From positions 1,426,001-1,490,000 of the forward strand of contig NZ_SNXY01000006.1 in NCBI RefSeq assembly GCF_004362745.1: 64,000 nucleotides of DNA, given 5' to 3'. Numbering within the stretch: position 1 is the first letter of the stretch; every line of letters starts with the position of its first letter. The notes under the pieces are model-generated. The model saw only the letters and a list, made by a program, of their open reading frames with translations. It had not been told where the DNA came from and ran no database searches. The position numbers were made by a program, and so were the translations under genes. The stretch is from Oharaeibacter diazotrophicus (lineage in GTDB: Bacteria > Pseudomonadota > Alphaproteobacteria > Rhizobiales > Pleomorphomonadaceae). This document shows, piece after piece, positions 47,687 through 55,707 of the stretch.

Positions 47687-47840
47687 CGGAGCCTCGTCTC
47701 GTTTCCTGTCGAATCGGAGCGGGGAATTCGCGACCGGTATGATCCGGCGGACGCGACGGTGTCGTGACCGTCCCGGCGTCCCCGGCCGGCGGCGCGCTGT
47801 CGCGACGCCCGTTGCGGCCGGCGGTCTCCCGCATGAAGTC

Positions 47841-47865
47841 GGGCGGGCCCCTTGGGGACCCGCCC
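47841..47865. other. GC-rich hairpin between rpsB and tsf
   Basis: GGGCGGGCCCC and GGGGACCCGCCC can form a stem of about eleven pairs. No T-run follows on the minus strand, so this is more likely an mRNA-processing, attenuation or stability element of the rpsB-tsf transcript than a terminator. Confidence 0.35.
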
Positions 47866-47903
47866 GCCGTTTGTCTCTACGCGCGTCGACGAGCCCGGCG
47901 GGC

Positions 47904-48686
47904 TCAGGCGGCCGCTTCGGCGCCCTCGGTCTCGGCGAGCGCCGGCTCCGCCGGCGGCTCGTCGGACTCGCCGACGTCGATGCCCATGTCACCGGCGCCG
48001 CGGGTCAGACCGTCGATCGCCGCGCGGGCGATCAGGTCGCAGTAGAGGCCGATCGCACGGCCGGCGTCGTCGTTGCCCGGAACGGGGAAGGTGATGCCTT
48101 CCGGATCGCAGTTGGAATCGACGATCGCGGCGACCGGGATGCCGAGGCGGCGGGCCTCGTCGATCGCGATCTTCTCCTTGTTGGTGTCGATCACGAAGAT
48201 CAGGTCCGGCGTGCCGCCCATGTCCTTGATGCCGCCGAGGGCGCGCTCGAGCTTGTCGCGCTCGCGCGTCATCACCAGCCGCTCCTTCTTGGTGAGGCGG
48301 TTGGCGGCGTCCGAGTTCAGCATCTCGTCGAGCTTGCGCAGGCGCTGGATCGAGCCCGAGATCGTCTTCCAGTTGGTCAGCATGCCGCCGAGCCAGCGGG
48401 CGTTGACGTAGTACTGGGCCGACCGGCGCGCCGACTCGGCGACCGCTTCCTGGGCCTGGCGCTTGGTGCCGACGATCAGCACGCGGCCGCCGCGGGCGAC
48501 GGTGTCGGAGATCGCCTTCAGCGCCTGGTGCAGCAGCGGCACCGACTGGGCGAGGTCGAGGATGTGCACGCCGTTGCGCTGGCCGAAGATGAAGTCCTTC
48601 ATCTTCGGGTTCCAGCGGTGGGTCTGGTGACCGAAGTGCACGCCCGCCTCGAGCAGCTGGCGCATGGTGAAATCGGGAAGAGCCAT
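47904..48686 (-). CDS. rpsB: 30S ribosomal protein S2
   Basis: 260 residues. The opening [29 protein letters not shown] is diagnostic, with [32 protein letters not shown] near residue 170. The C-terminal tail (about 235-260) is acidic ([19 protein letters not shown]), as often in alphaproteobacteria. The promoter at 48808-48836 drives it. Confidence 0.97.
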   Translation of the reverse strand: MALPDFTMRQLLEAGVHFGHQTHRWNPKMKDFIFGQRNGVHILDLAQSVPLLHQALKAISDTVARGGRVLIVGTKRQAQEAVAESARRSAQYYVNARWLGGMLTNWKTISGSIQRLRKLDEMLNSDAANRLTKKERLVMTRERDKLERALGGIKDMGGTPDLIFVIDTNKEKIAIDEARRLGIPVAAIVDSNCDPEGITFPVPGNDDAGRAIGLYCDLIARAAIDGLTRGAGDMGIDVGESDEPPAEPALAETEGAEAAA

Positions 48687-48807
48687 CGTGTAACTTGCCT
48701 TTTTTCCGGTTCTACCTCCGCGGGCGCGTCGGCTACCGTGATCACGGACCGCCGACCGGACGGACGCGCGCGAGCGCGACCGGAACCCCGCGTGTGGGAT
48801 GGGCGCG

Positions 48808-48836
48808 TCTATAGAAGACGACGGCTCAAATGGCAA
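48808..48836 (-). promoter_or_regulatory. strong promoter of the rpsB-tsf operon
   Basis: On the minus strand TTGCCA (48831-48836) and TATAGA (48808-48813) are separated by 17 bases, near consensus for housekeeping sigma. Transcription would start near 48800, giving a leader of about 115 bases to rpsB. Confidence 0.7.
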
Positions 48837-48867
48837 GCGGCCGCGAACTCTTCAAGAGCGGCGGAAA

Positions 48868-49545
48868 TCAGCCTTCCGCGCCACCCGAGGCGAGGCTCCT
48901 CGCCTGCGCGATCCAGCCCTCGCGCTCGATCCGGCCGGGGAAGGCGAGGTAGCTGCCGACCCAGCGCGCCTCCTCGGGCGTCCAGGCGGCGATCTGGTCG
49001 AAATGGAACACGCCGAGGGCGTTGAGCCGCGCCTCGTTCTGCGGACCGATGCCCTTGATCACCTTGAGGTCGTCGGGCACGCCGTCGCGGGCGCCGGCGT
49101 AGCCCTCCGGCCGCGTGCCGACCTGATCGGCGGCGGCGGCCTTGGCCGGGTCGATCACCGCCTCGCCGGCGGCGAGCACTCCGTCGATCGCCGCCGGCGC
49201 CGTCACCGTTTCGGCCGTCGCGACGGGCGCGGCCGGTTCCGGCATCGGCTCGCCCTCGAGCGTCTCGGCCGCGAGCGGCTCCACCACCGGGCCGGGTTCC
49301 TCGACGTCGGGACGCGCCACCGCGACCACCACAGGCGTCTCGACCGGCGCCGCCGCGACGACCTCGTCCGCGAGCGGCGCGGGCGCCGTGCCATGGGCGT
49401 CCGCCCCGTGGATCGGCGCTGCGAAGGCGCCGGCCGGTGCGAGCGTCGGCCGGTCGAAGGCCTGCCGCAGCACGATGCCGATCGCGGCCCCGAGGGCGAC
49501 GAACACCAGCATCAGCACGAAGGTCTCGATCACCAACCAGAACAT
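48868..49545 (-). CDS. membrane-anchored helix-hairpin-helix protein (COG3743-like)
   Basis: 225 residues. A single N-terminal span (about residues 4-27, LVIETFVLMLVFVALGAAIGIVL), an Ala/Pro/Glu/Val-rich linker (30-150), then a C-terminal helix-hairpin-helix domain (about 160-218): DDLKVIKGIGPQNEARLNALGVFHFDQIAAW, EEARWVGSYLAFPGRIEREGWIAQAR. The KxIxGIGPxxExxLxxLGxxxFxQIAxW pattern is the COG3743 'predicted 5-prime nuclease' family, whose real function is unknown. It ends the OmpA - 33-residue peptide - this gene operon. GGGGGAGTGG precedes the ATG at 49545. Confidence 0.8.
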   Translation of the reverse strand: MFWLVIETFVLMLVFVALGAAIGIVLRQAFDRPTLAPAGAFAAPIHGADAHGTAPAPLADEVVAAAPVETPVVVAVARPDVEEPGPVVEPLAAETLEGEPMPEPAAPVATAETVTAPAAIDGVLAAGEAVIDPAKAAAADQVGTRPEGYAGARDGVPDDLKVIKGIGPQNEARLNALGVFHFDQIAAWTPEEARWVGSYLAFPGRIEREGWIAQARSLASGGAEG

Positions 49546-49616
49546 GCTTCGCCACTCCCCCACCCGGCCGCCCCCGCGGGCCGGCCTCGCATTCCCGCCC
49601 GTCGGCGCGCCCCGTC

Positions 49617-49718
49617 TCAGTCCGCCGCGGCCCGGCCGGTCGTGAACCAGCCGATCACGACGCCGGCGATCAGCGCCAGCAACGCATAGGGCCAGAGTTC
49701 GTAGGTCAGGTAGAACAT
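49617..49718 (-). CDS. 33-residue single-span membrane peptide
   Basis: A very short gene: start ATG at 49718, stop at 49617. The peptide reads MFYLTYELWPYALLALIAGV, then VIGWFTTGRAAAD. It is one transmembrane helix with aromatic residues at the N-terminal end and a short polar tail. GGGAGAC lies before the start. It lies 33 bases after the OmpA-like gene and 71 bases before the helix-hairpin-helix gene, all on the minus strand. Similar short helices accompany COG3743 genes in relatives as far as I recall. A small envelope peptide is likely. Confidence 0.6.
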   Translation of the reverse strand: MFYLTYELWPYALLALIAGVVIGWFTTGRAAAD

Positions 49719-49751
49719 CGCCGTCTCCCGCTTCCCCGCGCCATCGGCCCG

Positions 49752-52220
49752 TCAGGGCGCGGCGTCCTCCACCACGATCGCCACCGCCGGCGCGTCGGCC
49801 GCCACCGGATTCTGCGCCGCTCCGGCGACGAGCCGGGACGGATCGACCCCGACGTCGGCGAGGAACTTCACCACCGCCTCGGCCCGGGCCGTGGCGAGGC
49901 TCGCCGCCGCCGCCGGATCGGCCGCGTCCGGCGCGGCGCCGGTGACGCGCAGGCGCGTACCCGCCCCGCAGCGCTGGGCCGTGCCGCCGATGCGGTCGAC
50001 GAAGCCGTGGCTGTCGGCGGCGATCGTCGCGCTCGCGTCGTCGAAGCGCACCGCGTTGCCCGAAAGGATCGGCTGCAGCGCCGCCGCACAGGCCGCGGTG
50101 TCGGCGAGCGCCGGACCGCCGGGAGCGACGCCGACCGCGGCGTCGAGCCGGAAGCCCTTCGGCACCGCGCCGGCGACGTCGGAGGAGAATCGCACCGCGC
50201 CGATGCCGGTGAAGGCCTTGCCCTGCACGGTGATCACCGTACCCTCGATCGAGACCTTGCCGGTGGCGAGCAGCGAGGCCGCCCTGACCGCCGTCAGCGC
50301 CGCCGGCTCGGCATCGTCGGGCATGCCCGGGACCTCCTCGAGGTTCATTTCGACGTCGGCCTTGCCGAAGGCGCGCTCGACGAGACTGCGCAGCTTCGCG
50401 GTCATCTCCGGCCCCGCCGTGGTGCCGTCCACGGTCACGGCGTCGAGCCCGCGCTCGATCGACAGCCGGAAGGCCGGCGGGAAGTCGATCTGCACCATAC
50501 CCTTCTTGACCGCCCGCGGCAGCCGGCCGTCCATGGCCGAGACCACGGCCATACCCGCCTTGGCGGTGCCGGCCGAGCCGAGCACCGAGAGCCGGTCGTC
50601 GTTGAGGGTCAGGAAGCCGCCGTCCATTGCCGCGAGTTCCTTGGCGGCGAAGCGCGCCACCGCGACGAGGTCGACGTATTCCGGCAGGCCGGCGGCGAGC
50701 TGGGTGCGGTCGAGCACGGCGCGGTCGTCGCCGGCGAGGTCCTCGGCGAGCGCGCGGATCGCCGCCCGCGCCTCCTCGCTCGGCACCGAGCCGGTGAGGA
50801 CGATGGTGTCCTCCTTCTTCTCGATCGCCCAGACGTAGGGCTTCACCACCGGCGGCGTGACGTCGACCCGGACGGTGAAGCCTTCCGGCGCCTGCGACGC
50901 CGCGCTGCCCTCGATCTCGATCAGGTCGGCGCCGGTCTTCGCCGCGCCGGTGACCGCGATCGTGTCGTCCGTGACCACCACGGTGCCGTCGGAGAGGTTC
51001 GCGAGCAGGCCGAGCGCGAACACCGCCGCGTCCTGGAACCGTTCGGGTGCCCCGGCCGCGACCGTGGTCTCGATCACCGCGGCCCGCGTGCCGGCGATCC
51101 GCGCCGCCGCCGCCTTGACGAGGCCGGCCGCGTCGTCGGAGGGCACGAAGCCGCTGACGGTGATCCGGTCGTGGCTGCGCGAGGCCGAGAGGGTGAACGG
51201 CGTCACCACCGGCAGGTCGACCTTGGCGTCGACGGTGTAGCCGGCGGGCTCGAAGGCGGCGAGGAAGGCGCGCGCGGTCCGCCACGTCTCGGGCGTGGCG
51301 GCGACGCCGGAGATCGACACCGCGGTATCGCGGACCTCGACGCGGCCGTAGGCGAACAGGTCGATCAGGTCGGCCGCCTGGGCGGCGACGTCGGCGAAGC
51401 CCGCCGGTGCGCCGGAGGCGAGATCGACCGCGTCGACCACCGGACCGCGGCGGGCGCCGGCGCGCACCACGCCGTAGAGCCGCAGGCGCGTGTCGGAATC
51501 CGGCGCGAAGCCGGCGATGCGGACGTCGCGCCCGCTGCTCTCGGCCGACCACGTGAAAGGCGCGGCCACCGGCCGCGCCACCGTGACGGCGGCGTAGTCG
51601 TAGCCGGGCGGCAGCGTCGCCGAACGGGCGCGGAGCCGGCCGTAGGCGTCGTTCGAGGCGGCGACGCCGTCGATCGCCACGGCACGGTCGGTCACGGTGA
51701 CGGTGCCGCTGGAGAGGTCGCCGAGCAGCGGCTGCACCGCCGCGACGGTGTCGAGGAAGCCGGCGTCGGGCATGCCGCGCGCCAAGGCGAGACGGTCGTT
51801 GTAGGCGAGATTCGGGACCGCCTTGGTCAGCCCGTCGACCATCCGGCGGCGGTCGGGCTGCGACGGCGCCGAGCCGGCGATGGTGAGGCCGGCCGCGTCG
51901 CGCGTCAGCGTCACCGCGTAAGGTGCCGCCTCGGGCAACAGCCGCGTACCGTCGGCGTCGACCGACCGGACGCCGAAGATCCGGCCGACGCGGTCGATCG
52001 CGAGCTGGCGCAGTTCCTCGGACGGCGCGGCGCCGGACAGCACGACGTCGCGGCCGTCGACGTGGACGTCGGCCCAGGACGTCACCTCGGGAGCGAGGGC
52101 CGCGGCGGACTTGCCGTGGAGGTCGGCCGCCATCCGGTCCGCGCCCGCGACGAGCGCCGCCCCCGTGATCGCCACGGCCGCCGCCGCCGAGAGCACCAAC
52201 GTGACCTGCCAGCGCACCAT
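49752..52220 (-). CDS. OmpA-family protein with repeated BON-like modules
   Basis: 822 residues. A signal or anchor helix (about residues 6-28) is followed by six to seven modules of about 80-120 residues. Each carries a (V/I)xVxDxxVxIxGxA-type strand pair, for example VDGRDVVLSGAAPSEELRQLA, TVTDRAVAIDGVAASNDAY, VRDTAVSISGVAATPETW, VTDDTIAVTGAAKTG and ILTLN-type repeats. These resemble BON domains (phospholipid-binding). The C-terminal OmpA-like domain (about 680-815) has AVRFDDASATIAADSHGFVDRIGGTAQRC and LATARAEAVVKFLADVGVDPSRL, which bind peptidoglycan. It is probably a periplasmic or outer-membrane-linked envelope protein. First gene of the operon with the 33-residue peptide. Confidence 0.8.
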   Translation of the reverse strand: MVRWQVTLVLSAAAAVAITGAALVAGADRMAADLHGKSAAALAPEVTSWADVHVDGRDVVLSGAAPSEELRQLAIDRVGRIFGVRSVDADGTRLLPEAAPYAVTLTRDAAGLTIAGSAPSQPDRRRMVDGLTKAVPNLAYNDRLALARGMPDAGFLDTVAAVQPLLGDLSSGTVTVTDRAVAIDGVAASNDAYGRLRARSATLPPGYDYAAVTVARPVAAPFTWSAESSGRDVRIAGFAPDSDTRLRLYGVVRAGARRGPVVDAVDLASGAPAGFADVAAQAADLIDLFAYGRVEVRDTAVSISGVAATPETWRTARAFLAAFEPAGYTVDAKVDLPVVTPFTLSASRSHDRITVSGFVPSDDAAGLVKAAAARIAGTRAAVIETTVAAGAPERFQDAAVFALGLLANLSDGTVVVTDDTIAVTGAAKTGADLIEIEGSAASQAPEGFTVRVDVTPPVVKPYVWAIEKKEDTIVLTGSVPSEEARAAIRALAEDLAGDDRAVLDRTQLAAGLPEYVDLVAVARFAAKELAAMDGGFLTLNDDRLSVLGSAGTAKAGMAVVSAMDGRLPRAVKKGMVQIDFPPAFRLSIERGLDAVTVDGTTAGPEMTAKLRSLVERAFGKADVEMNLEEVPGMPDDAEPAALTAVRAASLLATGKVSIEGTVITVQGKAFTGIGAVRFSSDVAGAVPKGFRLDAAVGVAPGGPALADTAACAAALQPILSGNAVRFDDASATIAADSHGFVDRIGGTAQRCGAGTRLRVTGAAPDAADPAAAASLATARAEAVVKFLADVGVDPSRLVAGAAQNPVAADAPAVAIVVEDAAP

Positions 52221-52430
52221 GACCGCTCGACCTCCCGCCCGACCCCGCGTCGGGGACCGCCAGCGGCCCCCGCGCCCGTTCTCCGACGGCGATCGGGAAC
52301 CACTTCCCGACCCCCACCCTAAGGAGGGAGCGACGGCGGTTTCAAGACCGGCGACGGTCGCCGAGCGCGACCTTTTGCCGACTGGCGGAGCGGAGGGAAC
52401 GGGTCGGTGAGCGCTGCCCCCGAAAAGCAG

Positions 52431-52457
52431 AAGGGCCCGGCGCGAGGCCGGGCCCTT
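52431..52457 (-). terminator. terminator of the porin gene
   Basis: AAGGGCCCGGC and GCCGGGCCCTT pair perfectly over a 5-base loop. On the minus strand it is followed by CTGCTTTT. It begins 27 bases past the porin stop and lies about 210 bases upstream of the OmpA-like gene. Confidence 0.8.
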
Positions 52458-52484
52458 CCGTTTACCGTTGCCGGTAAGTGGTGA

Positions 52485-53534
52485 TTACCACTCGCGGGTC
52501 AGGCGCAGGACGCCCGAGAAGTCGTTGTCGGCGACGATGTTGTTCTCGCCGTCGTCGTACGCGACTTCGGCAGTGGCCACGAGGCCGCTGACGATGGTGT
52601 AGGTCGCGCCGAGGGTCACGCCCCACGAGTCGGCGTTCGGGCCGCCGTCGAGGTCGTTGAACGAGTACTGGCCGAGGCCGTACACGCTGACGGCATCCGA
52701 CACCGCGTACTCGGCACCGAGGCCGATCTGGATCGAGTCGGCGTTGAAGCCACCGATACCGACGTTGTCGAGGTAGATCGCGGTCGCGTTGACGGTCAGG
52801 GCGTCGGTCGCCTTGAACGAAACACCACCCTTGACCGAGAAGAAGTCGTCGCCCGGCTGGTTGCTGTACCAAGCGGCCAGGGCGGCGCTGCCCCACGGCT
52901 GATCGGCGATGCCGATGATCGCCTCGACGTCCGGGAAGTCCGCAGCGCCCTTCTTGTCGTCGAAGTCGAACTCCTGACGCAGCAAGACCGGAGCGGTGGC
53001 GTGCGCCTGGATACCGGCGTAGAAGCCGCCGCCGAGGTTGTCGGCCAGCAGGGTGATCTGGGTGTAGTCGTCGCCACCCCAGTTGCGATCGGCGATCGCG
53101 CTGCCGGCGAGGCCACCGAACGAGTCGTAGAAGTTCGCGGCCTTACCGACGGTCAGGTAACCGAGCTGGATGAAGGCGCGGTCGAACAGGGCGCCGCTGC
53201 TCGGGGTCGTCGCGATGCGGACGTAGGTGCGCAGGGTGCCGAGCTCGGTGGCCGAGCGGACGTCGACACCGAAGCGGGCGTCGGTGTTCAGACGCACCAC
53301 GTTGTCGCTGCTGGCGTACTGGATGCCCGTGCCGGCCTGGACGCGCACGCGGCCGTCGAACTTCAGGCAGGTCTCGGTGCCCGGGATGTAGAAGAAGCCG
53401 GTGCCGAAGGCGTCGCAGACCTTGACGTAGTCCACGGCGGCCGGCGTCGGCTCGCCCGGCAGGTCCGCAGCCTGGGCGGCGGAAGCGACCATCAGGCCGG
53501 CGGCGGTGCCGAGCAGGATGCTCTTCATGTTCAT
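52485..53534 (-). CDS. porin, alphaproteobacterial type
   Basis: 349 residues. A signal peptide (about residues 1-21, ILLGTAAGLMVASAAQA, cleavage AQA-AD) precedes the mature start YVKVCDAFGTGFFYIPGTETCLKFDGRVRVQ, the hallmark of the Porin_2 family of Rhizobiales and Brucella-type Omp2. The rest shows alternating beta strands of a 16-strand barrel, with C-terminal SGVLRLTREW ending in an aromatic residue. It forms trimeric channels in the outer membrane. The start is the ATG at 53534 with GGAGGT seven bases before it. Confidence 0.94.
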   Translation of the reverse strand: MNMKSILLGTAAGLMVASAAQAADLPGEPTPAAVDYVKVCDAFGTGFFYIPGTETCLKFDGRVRVQAGTGIQYASSDNVVRLNTDARFGVDVRSATELGTLRTYVRIATTPSSGALFDRAFIQLGYLTVGKAANFYDSFGGLAGSAIADRNWGGDDYTQITLLADNLGGGFYAGIQAHATAPVLLRQEFDFDDKKGAADFPDVEAIIGIADQPWGSAALAAWYSNQPGDDFFSVKGGVSFKATDALTVNATAIYLDNVGIGGFNADSIQIGLGAEYAVSDAVSVYGLGQYSFNDLDGGPNADSWGVTLGATYTIVSGLVATAEVAYDDGENNIVADNDFSGVLRLTREW

Positions 53535-54121
53535 GTTCCTGACCTCCAAAGTCGTCCTAAGGAGGAACCTCGCCTTGAACCGCAGGACCTGCGGTCTGGG
53601 CCGAGGTCGATCTCCGATCCGGACTGGTTCCGGTTAGTCGCCGCTCCTCCGCGCTTGTTCGGCTGCCACCCCTGACGGCCGTCGCTTCGGTGCGGTGAGT
53701 TCCGTTTCCCGAAATCTCACGGTCAGAGAGTTGCCCAACGGCGGCCATGGTTCAACGAAAATGAGCCGCCGATCCGCCGCCCGGGACGTCTTGTGACCGC
53801 ACTGTGGCGGTTTTGCCACGAGATCGGCCACCACCCCCGCCCGATCCGTGAATGCTTCGTTAAAGCCCTGATGTCAAAGCCCGAACAGCGTTAACGCAGG
53901 TTGCCGGCGGGTTAACGCCGGGCCGGATTCCGGGGGGCCCCGGCCCGATGCCGGCCGCCTCGCCACCGCCCTGCCTGTGGACGGATCGGGGCGGGACGGG
54001 GGCACGGCCACCCGCCGCGACCCGGTGCGACTCGGGTTTCGTCCCCGTTCGATTCGCGCACTTGACTTCGGGGTGCGCTTGCCCCTGACACTGGCCCCCG
54101 CAAGGCTGGGGGGAGGACGTG
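53535..54121. other. divergent region upstream of porin and the 54.1-kb operon, no gene seen
   Basis: 587 bases. Only arginine- or proline-rich shadow frames are present. GTTAACG occurs twice near 53890-53915 in otherwise GC-rich sequence. The porin promoter is expected within the first 250 bases, implying a long leader, and the four-gene operon's promoter near the right end. No firm -35/-10 could be chosen. Confidence 0.5.
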
Positions 54122-55195
54122 ATGGCCGAGGGCGGAGCGAAGGGCGGGCGGGATCTCGTCGCCCAGTACGCGGGGCACCTCGCCAATCTCCTCAACGGCA
54201 ACGACCACCTGCCCGCCGGCACGCCCACGGTGGAGATCCGCGCCTTCCAGCTCTACGACCGCGTCGCGCGCGGGCTGTCGGCCAACCGGCGCTACGTCGA
54301 GGGTCTCGTCGGGCTCTGGGCCTATCCGCCGCCGCCCGACGCCGAGCAGGCCGCCGACTTCTATTTCGACGCCGTGCTCGACCGTCCGATCGGCCGTCGT
54401 CCCGGCAAGCCCTCGTCCGCCGACAACCTGCGCGCCCTGATCCAGGCCGCGGCCGTCGGCCCCGGCCCGGCGCCGCGCGAGGAGGAACTGTCGACCTGGA
54501 AGGCGATGGTGAACGGGCCGACCCGGATCCGCCGCTTCCTCGAGAAGACCGCGCTGTTCGAGCTGTCGAACCGGATCCTGAAGTGCCTCGACGCCGCCAA
54601 CCGGCCCTATGCCGAGGTGCTGCGCCTCGGCCTCTGCCCGCGCGACTGGCTCGCCGGCGACGAGGAGGTCGGCGTCAACACGCTGAAGGCCGCCAACGCC
54701 TTCCTGAAGGCGCTGCGGACGGCGATGAACGACGAGGTCGGACGTCGGCCGACGCCGGCCGAACTCGCCGCCGCCTTTGCCGCCGCCCCCGTGCCGGGCT
54801 TCCCCGACGCCGACGCCTTCGCCAAGGCCCCGCTCGGCTCGGCCGTCCTGACCCGCGTCGCCGGCCAGGACATCACCCGCATGGTCTCCTACGAGGACGT
54901 CGAGGCCTTCGTCTCCGAGACGCTCGAGGACGAGGACGACGCCCCGCTGGTGACGGAGGAGGAGGCGCTGCCGCTGCTGGAGCGCGCCGTCCGCGCCGGC
55001 GCCGTCGCCGCCGACGAGCGCAACCTGCTCGCTGCCATCCTCGAGGGCCGCCCGCTCGCCGACGCCATGAAGACCGACCTCGGGCTGCGTCGCCGGCTCA
55101 AGAACGAGTGGGACGGCGACCTCGCCGCCTACGTCTCCGATCTTTCCGCGCGCGTCGCGGCGTTCGTTCGCAAAGAGGCCGCGGGCAGACCGTAA
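54122..55195 (+). CDS. unknown protein, first gene of a four-gene operon
   Basis: 357 residues, mostly helical and acidic toward the C-terminus, with no signal peptide or membrane span. Segments such as LKALRTAMNDEVGRRPTPAELAAAF (about 195-220) and ADERNLLAAILEGRPLADAMKTDLGLRRRLKNEW (about 300-333) faintly recall sigma-factor regions 3 and 4, but the similarity is weak and may be chance. GGGGGAGG lies before the ATG at 54122; a GTG one codon earlier is possible. It precedes two small-gap genes on the same strand. Function unknown. Confidence 0.65.
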   Translation: MAEGGAKGGRDLVAQYAGHLANLLNGNDHLPAGTPTVEIRAFQLYDRVARGLSANRRYVEGLVGLWAYPPPPDAEQAADFYFDAVLDRPIGRRPGKPSSADNLRALIQAAAVGPGPAPREEELSTWKAMVNGPTRIRRFLEKTALFELSNRILKCLDAANRPYAEVLRLGLCPRDWLAGDEEVGVNTLKAANAFLKALRTAMNDEVGRRPTPAELAAAFAAAPVPGFPDADAFAKAPLGSAVLTRVAGQDITRMVSYEDVEAFVSETLEDEDDAPLVTEEEALPLLERAVRAGAVAADERNLLAAILEGRPLADAMKTDLGLRRRLKNEWDGDLAAYVSDLSARVAAFVRKEAAGRP

Positions 55196-55254
55196 GCCGG
55201 ACAAGACCGCATCCACCGCCGGAGATGCCCCGGCGGACCTTGGGAGCCCTTCCG

Positions 55255-55707
55255 ATGACCGACTTCACCTCCTCCGACGCCCGTCTGCTCCGCCGCTTCG
55301 CCAACACCGTCCGCGTCGCCACCGCGACCGCGCTGGCGGAATACGAGCTGACGGCCGGCCGGACCGCCGCGACGGCGCCGGTGCAGTTCCGCGCGCTCGC
55401 CGCCAAGGGTGCCGACGGCTGGCGCTTCCCCGCCGCCGGCCTCGAGGCCGCCGACGGCCTCGTGCTCGCCACGCTGGAGCGCGACGACGCCGGCGCGCCG
55501 GCCCGCCTCGTCCTGCAGGCGCAGGGCTCGGCCGGCCTCGACGCCTGGGCCGGCCGCGAAGCCGAACTGGGCCTCGGCGCCTTCGGCCCGAGCTTCGCCG
55601 TCTCCTTCGACGCCGGCGGCCGCGCCGTCGCCGACCTGACGGCCGTCGCGATCGACGAGGACGAACTCGCCGCCTTCACCCTCGCCCGCACGGGCGCCGA
55701 GGGATGA
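55255..55707 (+). CDS. unknown protein, second gene of the operon
   Basis: 150 residues, soluble, alternating beta strands (APVQFRALAAKGADGWRFPA, ADGLVLATLERDDAGAPARLVLQAQGSAGLDAWAGREAELGLG, FAVSFDAGGRAVADLTAVAID) after a helical start MTDFTSSDARLLRRFANTVRVATATALAEYEL. This could be a small beta-sandwich. GGGAG precedes the ATG, 59 bases after the preceding stop. Its stop overlaps the next start (ATGA), so the two proteins are coupled in translation and perhaps in function. No family recognised. Confidence 0.6.
   Translation: MTDFTSSDARLLRRFANTVRVATATALAEYELTAGRTAATAPVQFRALAAKGADGWRFPAAGLEAADGLVLATLERDDAGAPARLVLQAQGSAGLDAWAGREAELGLGAFGPSFAVSFDAGGRAVADLTAVAIDEDELAAFTLARTGAEG

Noticed and set aside
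49437-52322. 961-codon plus-strand frame opposite the OmpA-like gene
   Set aside because: Repetitive Arg/Gly/Asp shadow; the minus-strand frame has a signal helix, strand repeats and an OmpA domain.
53977-55707. Plus-strand frame spanning two genes of the 54-kb operon
   Set aside because: Its first part is an arginine-rich out-of-frame reading of the gene at 54122; only the second gene (55255-55707) is in the true frame.
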